Part shown: one piece after another, positions 11,162 through 20,435 of the stretch | How the letters are laid out: every line of letters begins with the position of its first letter | Numbering within the stretch: position 1 is the stretch's first letter | Source of the DNA: Terfezia claveryi | Lineage: Eukaryota; Ascomycota; Pezizomycetes; Pezizales; Pezizaceae | Assembly (NCBI GenBank): GCA_015179025.1 | Contig: WHUX01000320.1 | Span: forward strand, 1 to 44,421 | Length of the DNA stretch: 44,421 nt | Reading direction: 5' to 3' | Notes under the pieces: model-generated | Seen by the model: the letters and a program-made list of their open reading frames with translations, nothing else | Told to the model about the DNA's origin: nothing | Databases searched by the model: none | Made by a program: the position numbers and the translations under genes

Positions 11162-11485
11162 TAGTGTTTGTTCCACAACCTTCATAAAGAGCTTTTTGTT
11201 GTCAGCTGTATGCTAAGCGGCTTGTTACTTGAGCAGGTTACCACCCGATTAGCACAATACCACTAATTTTCTCTTTGTCGCTCTCCCTCCCGCACCTACC
11301 ATCAGCCTTCTTTTGAGCGCACCAGAGATATTCAAATATAGGTCCTGCGGTTTGCAGGAATCGCAGCAAAATAAACTTACGAGCATAATCTACAGCTCTA
11401 TTAAGTTGCGATCACATCACACATTTCTGAGACCTCACGTGTTTAGTTCTCCTACAACCAGCATCACATAAATACATCATGCAGG
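11162..11485. other. Intergenic, 5' flank of the nuclease-like gene
   Basis: No gene is seen. The stretch lies between the truncated 5S gene (minus) and the plus-strand nuclease-like gene. Confidence 0.5.
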
Positions 11486-11494
11486 CTATAAATA
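11486..11494 (+). promoter_or_regulatory. Likely TATA box of the nuclease-like gene
   Basis: GGCTATAAATAAAAA lies about 40 bases before the chosen ATG at 11532. Its position and sequence fit a fungal TATA element. It argues for starting translation at 11532 and not at the earlier ATG at 11505, which would leave almost no leader. Confidence 0.5.
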
Positions 11495-11531
11495 AAAACA
11501 CCATGTGCTAGTACACTCATTACTAGCTGTG

Positions 11532-12440
11532 ATGTCTGAAATCTACTCCAACAGAATGGCAACCAGGGCTCGCACCCAAGATAACGGTGGTGATAATACT
11601 TGTAGCCATCTTCTCTTTGAAGAGGCAGCACGCCTAATTCCGGAAGATCATAATGTCATTTATACAACACGGAATCAGTTACGAAAACAGATGAGGCAAA
11701 TCATGAAGTCCATTGACCAGGCGGAGGAGAAGGAGACGGTTAGATTACTAGTGAAAGGTACCTCGCAGCAAGCAATTGATGATTCAATTGCTACACTGCC
11801 GTTCAGAGGATCTTTAAGAGTATGGCTCGAGAATAATGCATCATCTCCCTGCGCCATCATCACATTTCTTCCCGGCCTCCCTCATGAGGTGACCGTTGAC
11901 ACGCTACAAAGGGAAATTAGCCATAAAGTAAGCATGATACCAGGCCATGACCACCGGTCGATCCGGAATGTGGGAAGCTGTCGCTACGAAGTTCCCGGTA
12001 GGCGATCCAAGGAAGGGGATGCGGGACTTCGATGCCGAACAAGAGTGGGTGATGAATGGCCCAATGTAATGATTGAAGTGGGCTACTCCGAACCATTACG
12101 CCTGCTGCGCTTTGATGCACAGTGGTGGCTCCTAAACAGTGGTGGGAGGACGAGATTAGTTATTATTGCCCTGGTCAATCAAAACCCGAACAGCCTGCAC
12201 TTGGAAACCTGGGAACAAGTACCTAACCCCAATCGGCGCACCAGGAACTCTCCTCCGACAGTTTCATTTGCTACAAATAAAATCGACGTTGATTCCGCAG
12301 GCACTGTCAGTCCTCCATTAGCATCGCTTACCATCCCATACAACGTCTTATTCGATGCGCAGCATCCTAGCGCCACCGATATTACTTTTAGTACAGCAGA
12401 CTTAGCTGGAATAGCGACAGATATTTTTGCCGATTTTTAG
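11532..12440 (+). CDS. Single-exon protein with restriction-endonuclease-like (PD-(D/E)XK) core
   Basis: A 302-residue uninterrupted protein from the ATG at 11532 (another in-frame ATG lies at 11505). The N-terminal half is helical and charged. The middle carries the conserved pattern EGDAGLRC (Asp163) followed by WPNVMIEVGYSE (Glu182), then LLRFDAQWWLLNSGG and a hydrophobic strand, RLVIIALVN, ending in LHLETWE. An Asp, then a strand with E-x-G, then a helix and hydrophobic strand is the layout of a PD-(D/E)XK fold in which the usual Lys is replaced by Gly. Many fungal hypothetical proteins share this EVGYSE block. Biochemical activity is not established. A decayed paralogue lies tail-to-tail at 13050-13655. 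No RIP-like stops are seen here, and the C-terminal 70 residues are polar and low in recognisable structure. Confidence 0.75.
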   Translation: MSEIYSNRMATRARTQDNGGDNTCSHLLFEEAARLIPEDHNVIYTTRNQLRKQMRQIMKSIDQAEEKETVRLLVKGTSQQAIDDSIATLPFRGSLRVWLENNASSPCAIITFLPGLPHEVTVDTLQREISHKVSMIPGHDHRSIRNVGSCRYEVPGRRSKEGDAGLRCRTRVGDEWPNVMIEVGYSEPLRLLRFDAQWWLLNSGGRTRLVIIALVNQNPNSLHLETWEQVPNPNRRTRNSPPTVSFATNKIDVDSAGTVSPPLASLTIPYNVLFDAQHPSATDITFSTADLAGIATDIFADF

Positions 12441-13049
12441 CAATCGATGATAGCCGATGCATAGGAAGGGCTCAGCCGACCCTGTGGGGGAGGTGGGGGG
12501 GGTTAGTGGTATGGGGGGAAGGAGGGGACTCTGAGGGGGGAGTAAATACGAGAAGGATTTTACCTGGAGAGGGAGGCGGAGGTTAGCTTTTGTGCATATA
12601 GGGTATATGTTTCTCTTCTCCGAGGGTGGTGGTAGGATGATTCGATGTAGGAGCGGAAGATGGGGGGTATTGTACAGTGTTCATCCTGTTCTGCTCTAGA
12701 TTTCGGAAGCTATGGGGTCAGGAATTCGAGTCTGTTGGAATAAATTGTGCTCTCACGTGATAAGGCTAAAATGACTCAAAATGGACAGTGATAGAGATAT
12801 AGTAGGGATACCCAAAATGGCAAGTGATAGATACTTAGGGTTCACTCCTATTGCATTACCGTCATCATTGTCATCACGATTATTATTTGATCCGCAATCT
12901 TCCACTTCCACAAGACACAGACTGATCAAAGATTTCCACCAAATTCATCCTTGAAAGAAAATGACTTGAAGTATCTTATTCATTGTCACAAGAAGGGCGT
13001 TCTCATACCATGATTATGAAAATCTTTCTAGAATAGCTACCCAAGATAT
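12441..13049. other. Intergenic with G-tract DNA
   Basis: 12480-12570 is rich in G runs on the plus strand (GGGGGAGGTGGGGGGG and similar), potentially G-quadruplex forming. The rest holds no gene; its distal part may include the worn 3' end of the pseudogene that follows. Confidence 0.45.
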
Positions 13050-13655
13050 ACAGGGTTCCTTCTTCACCTGGACCAAAATCACCAAGTTCGTCCACCCACT
13101 ACTATTCAGCAACCACCACTACGCGTCAAACTGTAACTGTAGGAGCGGCTCTGAATAGTTGACCTCAATCATGAGATTAGGCCATTTATTCCCAGCCACT
13201 CTTGTGGAGCATTTGATGCCACTGCCCCCCTCCTTCAATCGTCGGCGTCAGTCTGGGGAGTGGAAGCGACCAGTGTCGACCCCTATAACAGAATAAATAT
13301 TGTGACCAGGTATTTGTGAAACTCTGTCATATATCCCTGCAGAAAACTGTTGACTGGCTACCTTGTGGGTTACGCTCGGTGAGAACGTCAGGATTCTACT
13401 GTCATCTTACAGCCAGACTCGGAGACATCATCGGTGGGGAAAGCTTGCGAGGGTTTTATCAAGAGCCTCCTCATTAATTCCTGTTACCACAATCCGGACC
13501 GTACAGTTCTCTCTCCCGCATATGCTGCGCAACTTTCGACAAAGTATACCAGGCATCTCAAATGAAAGTCACCTCTCCGGGGGCATGTAAATGGCCGCCG
13601 CAATGAACATCTCTCCTGCATCTGGCGTTGGGGTATTCGTATTGTTTGCCACCAT
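13050..13655 (-). pseudogene. Dead inverted paralogue of the nuclease-like gene
   Basis: Read on the minus strand from the ATG at 13655, translated pieces follow the intact protein at 11532-12440 in order. They include an IAAAIYMPPE block, TVRIVVTGINEEALDKTLAS, SRILTFSPSVTHKV, QIPGHNIYSV, KCSTRVAGNKWPNLMIEV, NYSEPLLQLQFDA-stop-WWLLNSSG and TNLVILVQVKK. Several stops interrupt it, including a TAG where the paralogue has Gln in FDAQWW, and there is a frame change at a G run just before the KCSTRV block. The Asp of the paralogue's GDAG motif is Gly here, while the Glu of MIEV remains. The divergence is large, so the duplication is old. The 3' limit is uncertain. Confidence 0.75.
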
Positions 13656-14006
13656 TCACCTGGTTCAAATCATTGCAACGTCCTCCTCAGTAATGCCTAT
13701 GGTAGATTGAAGATTGTATTCTTGATGTTTTCGACGTGATGCACTATATCAGAGAGGGAGAGGATGAGCTCATGGTGATGTGGCCAACAGGGGGAGGTCT
13801 TGGCATATGGGTGCAATTACGAGGAATCTAATACTAAATTGTTCATTAACAAGTACAGATAACAACAACAAATAATAACAATAATAACCATGCAATAATA
13901 ATAATGATGATGAGTTTTATACTACTCCCAACCTGTAATGGAGAACGTTATTTCATTGCTTATATAATTGATTATATACTTTTGTATTTCCTATATTACT
14001 ACTATA
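13656..14006. other. Intergenic with AAT/AAC trinucleotide tract
   Basis: 13858-13915 is a run of AAC, AAT and ATG triplets (AACAACAAATAATAACAATA and on). It is otherwise AT-rich with no gene seen. Confidence 0.5.
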
Positions 14007-15561
14007 TTATATAACCAAGCCTCTAGATTGAAGGACTAGGTAGCTTCGCCGGTAGCTTCGCCAGTAGCTTCGCCGGTATAATTCCAATCGATTGGCCAGC
14101 ATCCCGATTTTTTCCAGGCAGCAATCAGCACCTCCACGGTATATGCTTCGTACCGTGCTGCGGTCAAAAGACCAAAAAAACACCACTTTATTCAACAATG
14201 CCATTGGATTAGCAGCAAACCAGCTACGCAGCTGACGTTGATAAGCACGTTGCAGTAATCCCAAGCAGCCAATATACAAGGGGCTGCATGAGATGCGTAC
14301 AATGAGAAGGTAGGCAAATCTAAGCTCGTCGTCCATATATCCGCTCGGAGATACAGCAAAAGTGGCGCCCTTAGTTTCTACACCATGCCATGTTGAGGCA
14401 AGCTGCTTTGGATATGCCTTTTGAACGTACATTGCGAGATATTTGCGGTAGTTGTATTGTATTTCCTTCCTTGACTGCTTTCAACTTCGCTTTCGCCGCT
14501 GCCTTAGCTTTTGCTGCTGATACCTGAGCCAATGCGGACGTTGTGTATGTTACAGATGTTGCCGATGCGGACGTTGCGGATGTTTCTGATAGGACCTCCC
14601 CCATATAGTATGAAAATCTGTGTGTTTTCCCTTGGTATACAACGAATGGAGGTAGTATCCTGCCAGCAGCGGAAATTATTTCCAGTACGCTACAAAATTC
14701 CCGACTATCCTCAGACAGCATGATAGCTTCCTTCCACCCTGCTCGTACAATTCCCTTTTCATTTTGCCCTCCTAGTCCCATTGTAACACCTTTCTCATCA
14801 CAATTCCATACATTATCTGGAGTAACATGCTTTCGTCGCGCAAGATTACCTAGTTGTTTATAGAAGTCCTTACGTATATCAATACCAGCAGCATTCTTTC
14901 TTACTCTTTCCTGGTAGTATATAATATAACGTTTATCGAGAGCAGGATGTCGATTAAGAAATCGCCGGACCCAGTTGACACCTATTTCGTGCTCATTCTG
15001 CGGAGGAGGTCTGTCATTTATGAGGTCTTGCGCTATACGACGAAATTAATCATGTGATAGCGGAAATCTAGCAGGCATGTTGAAAATCTACAGAGCTATG
15101 CAGCGGAAGATGATGCAGTATGCAAGACTCTTTATTGGATAGATCTCGATCTTGCACTCGATTGGTTATTGATGCTTACCGACAGGACTTTCGAGCAGTT
15201 TAAATAGCTGTTCGAGCGAGAGATTCGATCACAAGTAATAACAGTAAATACGACGTAAGCCTCAACAGAAAGAACATGCGAAAGCATATGTCTATGAGCG
15301 CGCGCAAAAGCATATATGTGATCTCATGTAAAAGCATATGATAAAGCATATTATTTCAACAAGGCATAGGTCCACTAGTGCGCCCTCCTGTCCTGGTGAA
15401 AATAGTTCTTGTCGACGTTCGGTGCTAGTACCATGAAGTCTTCTATGTAATGTTGATTTGCTGACTTCATAGAGTGCTGCAATGCGACTAATAGGTAGGT
15501 CGGGACATTGTCGAGCATGCTTGATTGCCCTTTGCAGTCATTTTTCACGGTCGGCATCCAT
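14007..15561 (-). pseudogene. Broken pogo-family (Tc1/mariner) transposase
   Basis: From the ATG at 15561 the frame gives the N-terminal psq-type helix-turn-helix (RAIKHARQCPDLP, ISRIAALYEVSKSTLHRRL, PGQEGALVDLCL). After about 260 inserted bases comes the CENP-B-type second helix-turn-helix (FPLSHD, NRHPALDKRY, 15080-14900), then the first catalytic Asp (NVWNCDEKGVTMG, near 14800) and GRILPPFVVYQGKTH. The segment with the second and third catalytic acids (the LLLDGH region) is missing. In its place is an Ala/Lys/Ser/Thr-rich repeat of the kind found at pogo C-termini, followed by VSPSGYMDDEL and then the post-catalytic LQRAYQRQLRSWFAANPM block. TGA and TAA stops occur in the N-terminal part. 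Three 12-bp repeats (GTAGCTTCGCCG) end the frame at 14040-14075. The element is inactive. Confidence 0.85.
15283..15350 (-). repeat. AAAAGCATATG-type short tandem repeat inside the pogo remnant
   Basis: Five spaced copies of AAAGCATATG or close variants (AAAGCATATATG, AAAGCATATT) occur within 70 bases. They form part of an insertion of about 260 bases that separates the two DNA-binding domains of the pogo transposase. Confidence 0.6.
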
Positions 15562-15659
15562 ATTTACCAGGAGGCGCTAGTTGATAGCTGTGAATTCGAA
15601 TCCAACGGTTCGAATGATATAGTATGAGAGCCATCTAGGCAGTAGAACCGGTGATAGTT

Positions 15660-15712
15660 ATTACGTAGGAGGAGGAGGAGGAGGTCCCTTGGCAGACACA
15701 CTTCTACGTAGC
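15660..15712 (-). repeat. Probable terminal end of the pogo element
   Basis: Read on the minus strand, CTACGTAGAAGTGTGTCTGC is followed by AAGGGACC, a (TCC)n tract and TACGTAA. TACGTA at both ends makes a small inverted pair. Its position just upstream of the transposase start and directly against a 5S fragment suggests the transposon terminus. The matching end near 14.0 kb was not found. Confidence 0.4.
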
Positions 15713-15715
15713 TAA

Positions 15716-15770
15716 CAGTACTAGCCTGGCGATCCGAAGCTTAGATATGGCAGAGCGGACGGGATGCCTC
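15716..15770 (-). pseudogene. 55-bp internal fragment of 5S rRNA
   Basis: The minus strand reads GAGGCATCCCGTCCGCTCTG and continues to GCCAGGCTAGTACTG, matching the 5S copy at 11058-11161 over 55 bases with one difference. The first 28 or so bases and everything after GTACTG are missing. It ends three bases from the putative pogo terminus, so transposon insertion may have cut it. It covers much of the 5S internal promoter. Confidence 0.75.
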
Positions 15771-16160
15771 ACTGAGTGTAGAGCTAGTCTGGTTAGTGTA
15801 GAGCGTAGTCTGGCTTGGGAGGGGCTAGTGCAAGCCAGACTATGTAGCGTACTTCTTTATAGCCAGACTAACTTCTTTAGATTTCATAATGATTCTGACT
15901 TGAGTAAATAATATTACTCATGTGATTGTCCCCATGACCGTCTTCAGCAACCTCTCAGCCTTCAGCTAGTCTGGTTAGCCTTCAGCCTTCTCTCCTACTC
16001 ACTCAACCCCCCTTCCTCCGCCTCGCTGCTACTCTTCACCACCCTCCGCCCCTCCGCCCCTCCGCCCCTCAGCCCCTCAGCCCCTCCGCCCCTCAGCCCC
16101 TCCGCCCCCCTCCGTATACCCATTTATACATCAGTCAGTCAAAGCAATCAACAGATCATC
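15771..16160. other. Intergenic with AGTCTGG inverted repeats and CT-rich promoter tract
   Basis: 15786-15975 has five copies of AGTCTGG or its complement. One of these is the 11-bp inverted pair AGTCTGGCTTG / CAAGCCAGACT at 15816-15842. 16020-16112 is a C/T tract of CCCCTCCG and CCCCTCAG units directly upstream of the Crinkler-type gene, which may be its core promoter. Confidence 0.55.
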
Positions 16161-18045
16161 ATGGCAACTGCGAGTAAAGCTTGGTTTAAGATCATCAACC
16201 CTGAGAGCAGATGGAGCAAAGTGACACTGGAAGGGATTGAAGATGTGGACGACCTCAAGCAAGCAATCAAACAGAGAGCAGCACCTAAATTGGATGCTTA
16301 TTCGATTGTCAACCTTACTATCAAGGCGAAGCAAAAGAATGACGACGACAACAATGCAGTGGAGGTCGATGCAATGAGGACTCTTGCATCCATTTTCGAG
16401 AGCTTTGGAAATGACACTGAGTTTCTTGTCAGTGTTCCAGTTCCACACAGTATGTCCGAGCAAGGTATGTTGAGTTTCCCTCCCTCTACGATACCTCCAA
16501 ACTAACGAATCCTAGTTTCAACCCTAGGCCCCCCCGCCAGCGACCTCCCGAGGATGACAATTCCTTCCGTTGCTGGAGCTGGTGGAAATCTTTGCGGGAA
16601 ATGGAGGTTGGGGGTCTAGAGACACTTGAATTCCCGGTGGACATCCTGGGCTCCGAAGTGTTTGGGTCGACGATATTTGTGAGGGATGCGTACACGCATC
16701 TATTTAATATTATTGCCTGGAATGATACTGCCATTTCCACGGGCACGCCAAACAAAAGGTCTTACATAATAACTGGTACACCAGGTAGTGGCCCTTTGTT
16801 CAGCTACTAAAACATGTTCACTAAAACTTGTTAGGTATCGGAAAATCATTCTTCGGCTTTTATCTGATATATCGCTTAGCACGCGAATTCCCAGACCATA
16901 ACATCGAATGGCAAGACAACGCTGTGCGAGTGATTTTGTTTGCAGACGGTGGCATCAATTATCAGCAATCTGGTCACAGCATCATTTCCGTAAATTCGCA
17001 TGGCGAGGGAGCATTTATCACCAACTTCACGCACTGTAACACGTTTTATATTGCTGATGCTATAGAGCCCATAGCGGGCAGGACTAGGCGATTTGTCCTG
17101 GTGACTTCTCCAAAACGAGACCGCTACAAAGAACTAGCAAAGGCACCAAATGTCTATAAGTTGGGCATGCCTATTTGGGATGAGCTGGAGTTGGAGCGGT
17201 TATGGAAGTTGCGCTTCCCGTCTATAACCGAATCAGACTGGAGAGGATATTTTAGCAAATGGGGTGGGGTTCCGCGATCAACCCTGGAGAAGACAAACAG
17301 CTTTTATCAGGAAGACTTACACAACAACTGCCAGGCTGTGGATATCGATGCATGCATGAAGTGGATCGGCACCAACCGTTATAATTCTACTAGTATCAGC
17401 GGGACAGTGTTGCACATGACTGTAACACCCGAAGGGAAATACGAGGACTTCCGAGTTAAATTCGCCTCCCTCTACATCGAAAATATCGTCGTCTCATACT
17501 ACGAGCGTAATATGCCAAAAATGATTACCAAGTACATCTTGGATACCGAAGAAGATAGTGTACATGCATCTACAAGGGGATATATCTTTGAGGCAATTGC
17601 ACATCGGATACTGACAAGGGGAGGAAAGTTCCAGGTTCGACGCCTTGGAGATCTAACTGAGGAAACTATAGCGCTTCCGAAGCTTGTACAACAAAGCTTT
17701 TATAGTGTGGACGAGATCAAGCCTGGGTTTTATTCCCGCCCACGCAGCCGAACATTCGAGACGATCGACTCCCTGTGCATTTATGGGGTAGCAGAACATG
17801 ATTCACTTTTCCAGATCACTGTTGGCAGACAGCATAGCATCAAGGTGAATGGATTAGAGAACCTTTCAGGAAAGTTAATGGGGAAAGTTCGCTTCTACTT
17901 TGTTGTTCCAGGAGATGTATATCCACGATTTGTCAACCCACAAAGTTATCTCAATTCAGCAGGACAGAAGCACCAGAGGATTCCTCGTTGGATTACAGAG
18001 AAAGTGGAACAATGGGTATTGAAATTAGACTATTCAGCTTTCTAA
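16161..18045 (+). CDS. Crinkler-type effector: ubiquitin-like header, P-loop NTPase, nuclease-fold C-terminus
   Basis: Exon 1 (16161-16464, 101 residues) is a ubiquitin-like header as in Crinkler (CRN) proteins (WSKVTLEGIEDVDDLKQAIK, IVNLTIKAK, FLVSVPVP). Exons 2 and 3 hold an NTPase. The Walker A motif GTPGIGKS is split by a 50-base intron (16785-16834) whose splice is in frame. YIADAIEP, RRFVLVTSPKR, the MPIWDELELERLW box and WGGVPRSTLE follow in the order seen in CRN NTPases. The C-terminus (FETIDSLCIYG, LFQITVGRQHSIK, RFYFVVPGDVYP) matches the restriction-endonuclease-like domain of this class, with Gln where the acidic E-x-K residue would be. Known family members are thought to act in nuclei, often of other cells, or in conflict between genomes. 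The first intron has strong signals (GTATGT at 16465, CTAAC, CCTAG at 16515) but leaves exon 2 one base out of register, so this region needs transcript data. Confidence 0.8.
16465..16515 (+). other. Probable first intron of the Crinkler-type gene
   Basis: GTATGT donor, ACTAAC branch point and CCTAG acceptor. Joined this way the downstream domain is read one base out of frame and meets a TAG at 16617-16619. A run of seven C at 16529-16535 lies just inside exon 2. A weaker donor (GTTGAG at 16469) with the same acceptor would keep the frame. Confidence 0.5.
16785..16834 (+). other. Second intron of the Crinkler-type gene
   Basis: The donor is GTAGTG and the acceptor TTGTTAG. The intron is 50 bases and interrupts the Walker A glycine codon. 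Removing it joins GTPG to IGKS in frame. Confidence 0.85.
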
Positions 18046-20435
18046 TAGTATTGAGGTTTTTTTTGAGTGAGTGGTAACTCTTTGCCATAACTTGTTTCTC
18101 CTTATGTATATTCTTAAAGGATTTGCATAGTGATATGGGAAGTTCCATAAAGAACAATGCATTTGCACTATACTACATACTATAATTAATTATACTTTAT
18201 TAGGAGAACTAAAAAAGAAATACTTAGGGAATCGAAAGCGAATCCTAGAAGACTAAATGACCAATGGCTGAATAAATGCCTGGAAGAGAGGTAATACAAT
18301 TGTCAATAATTATGCTATACATCTCAAGCATTGAGGGGAGGTGTAGGAACTAGCGCTCCTATTTAGGCAACGCTAGGGATATGCCTAACTTAGTGATGAG
18401 ATAAAGGTGGAGAAGGAGAGGAGAACAAGGATGAGACACGAAGGCTTATACTGTACTGATACATGATCCTGTACTGAGACAATATATATGGTGATCATAC
18501 CGTCAACACTTCTCACGACCAGCTCCTAAATAGCTGCCGCAAGTCCACGTTGCTGTTGCTATTGTTTATATACCGGCCCCTGGCGGCGCGATCATTGGTG
18601 ACGGGGAGGTTTGGAACTCGGCTGGCTCGGCCGCACGGAATCGCGGGATAAGGGATAAGGTTTTTCCGGCCGGTCGGAACGGGGTCGGCACTTCGGGCAC
18701 CTCCGTTAACATTCACGGTACTACCTACCGTACCGGCAATCATCCGCATGATTCAAAATTTGCCGAGGTGGGGTGCCTGACTACAATTTTTTTTTAAAAA
18801 AAAAGGGAAAGGCGGTAGATTCGCCTCGCCTTCCTTTGCCGATTGATTGTGATTGATGAATTCAGGTTCAATTTTTGTTTGACGATCCATTCATGCATTC
18901 ATGCCAGGCTACGGAGCATACTGCTGGAATGGAATTCAATTCTAAGGAGTCACAACTATTTGCGGACAATTAACTACCGGGAGAGAGAGGGGTATTACTG
19001 GTACCTACCTACCTACCTATGTATACCTATACTATATGCCAAATGAATTATATATACCCTCCTGTTCTCAAGCACGCACACACCCGCCTTGCTCATTCAT
19101 GTACACAACGGAACAGGATGTTACGTTACAAATCAAATTCAACTGCGGGAATACGGAGGTGGTAGTGCGTGGGATTGTTGGGTGGATAGACTGATAAAAT
19201 GATTAAGAGAGGAGAGGGAGGGAGAGATGGGTGTATCTGGTATACTCGGTATGCCTATACCTTGGAAAGGTTGGTGGACGTTTGGTCTCTTTAGTTGAGT
19301 AATCTAGCTAATTGTTGATCTATATGGCTAAGTTTTATGTTTAATATACATATATCTACGGAGGCGACCAGTCACTCACTGCGTGGCGATAATTCATGGA
19401 AACACCAAGGGGTGAATGTGGGGTACCTCTACCTGTACCTGTACTTGTACTGCATGTCATATCCAGGTCATTTCCGCCTTGACTAGGTATCTACACATCC
19501 ACCACTACAATGCTGCTTTATCCTGTTGTGCGCAGCCCCTGACCCACCACTGGAGCTCCAACCGCCCCCCCACACATTCAATTAGCATTACCAGCCAGCA
19601 TCAATATCAGTTCGCTTTTACCTTTACTTCGTAACTACCTAGCTACCCTCCATGGAGGAAGGAAACAATGATAGTCTGGTTGTCACAGGCAGACTAAAAC
19701 AATGAGTATGGGATCTGGTATGAGACAACTTAGTAGGGATTTGGGTCGGAGGAAAATGGACATGGAAATGGAAATTGAAAAGCTCCATGAACGCAGGAAA
19801 CAAGTTTATTGGCGCAACGTCCACAATACATTGCCGACCTTCCCTGCCCCTACACCTGCAAGAACTAGGTACGCATACCCACCTCCACTTTGTTGTAAGT
19901 CTGCGTGGGGATGAAAAAAAGTGGGTATAACCGGTAGGATTGTTGGTATCACCGGTGGGGGTATGTAAGGCTCGAACCTTATAGTGATGAATCTATTCAC
20001 TAATTCCTCTGAAGAGGGAGAACTCTCGAAGGAAGAGAGTTCTCTCGTACATGCATATATATATCTGACATCCGATGGAAGTACTGGTGTTCTCAATTTG
20101 AAAGATAATACCCTGCGCTTCGCTTGGTCTCTCCGGTCCCGAGCTTTGCTCCTGGGCATCCGTTATGTTAGATTTCCACTGTAGCAACATTAAGCAAGAC
20201 AACTTAAGCGGCCACCCCACGGTAGATTTAGCTACATCATCAATCTAATCCACTCAAATCAGGCGAGTCCCGAAGCAATAGATGTCAGTGGGAGGGAGCC
20301 AAACAACCTCAAGATATGTAATCAAAGCAAAACACCAGGGACATTCGCGCGAACAAAACAACACCAGCATGCGTATCTAGATAATTCCATCCAACCGTCC
20401 ATCTTCCATCCAATTTGAACCGTCCACCTTTTCTC
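18046..20435. other. 2.4-kb region between the two convergent Crinkler-type genes
   Basis: No recognisable gene. 18332-18515 begins TGTAGGAACTAG and ends ...CCGTCAACA, which resembles a solo LTR, but flanking duplications are absent. A 71-codon frame at 19702-19914 starts behind an AGTCTGG...AGACTA inverted pair and is Met/Glu/Arg-rich; I do not recognise it. A perfect 10-bp hairpin with a 7-base loop (GAGAACTCTC / GAGAGTTCTC) lies at 20018-20044. Confidence 0.45.

Noticed and set aside
15590..15640. tRNA-like GTTCGAATCC motif
   Set aside because: Two TTCGAAT sequences occur near each other, but no acceptor stem, A box or cloverleaf can be formed around them.
18332..18520. Solo LTR beginning TGTAGGAACTAG and ending CGTCAACA
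   Set aside because: The ends look plausible but no flanking duplication or second copy is visible, so it is only mentioned in the region entry.
19702..20184. Two short plus-strand frames (71 and 67 codons)
   Set aside because: Neither shows a domain, a convincing start context or a splice linking them; chance frames cannot be excluded.
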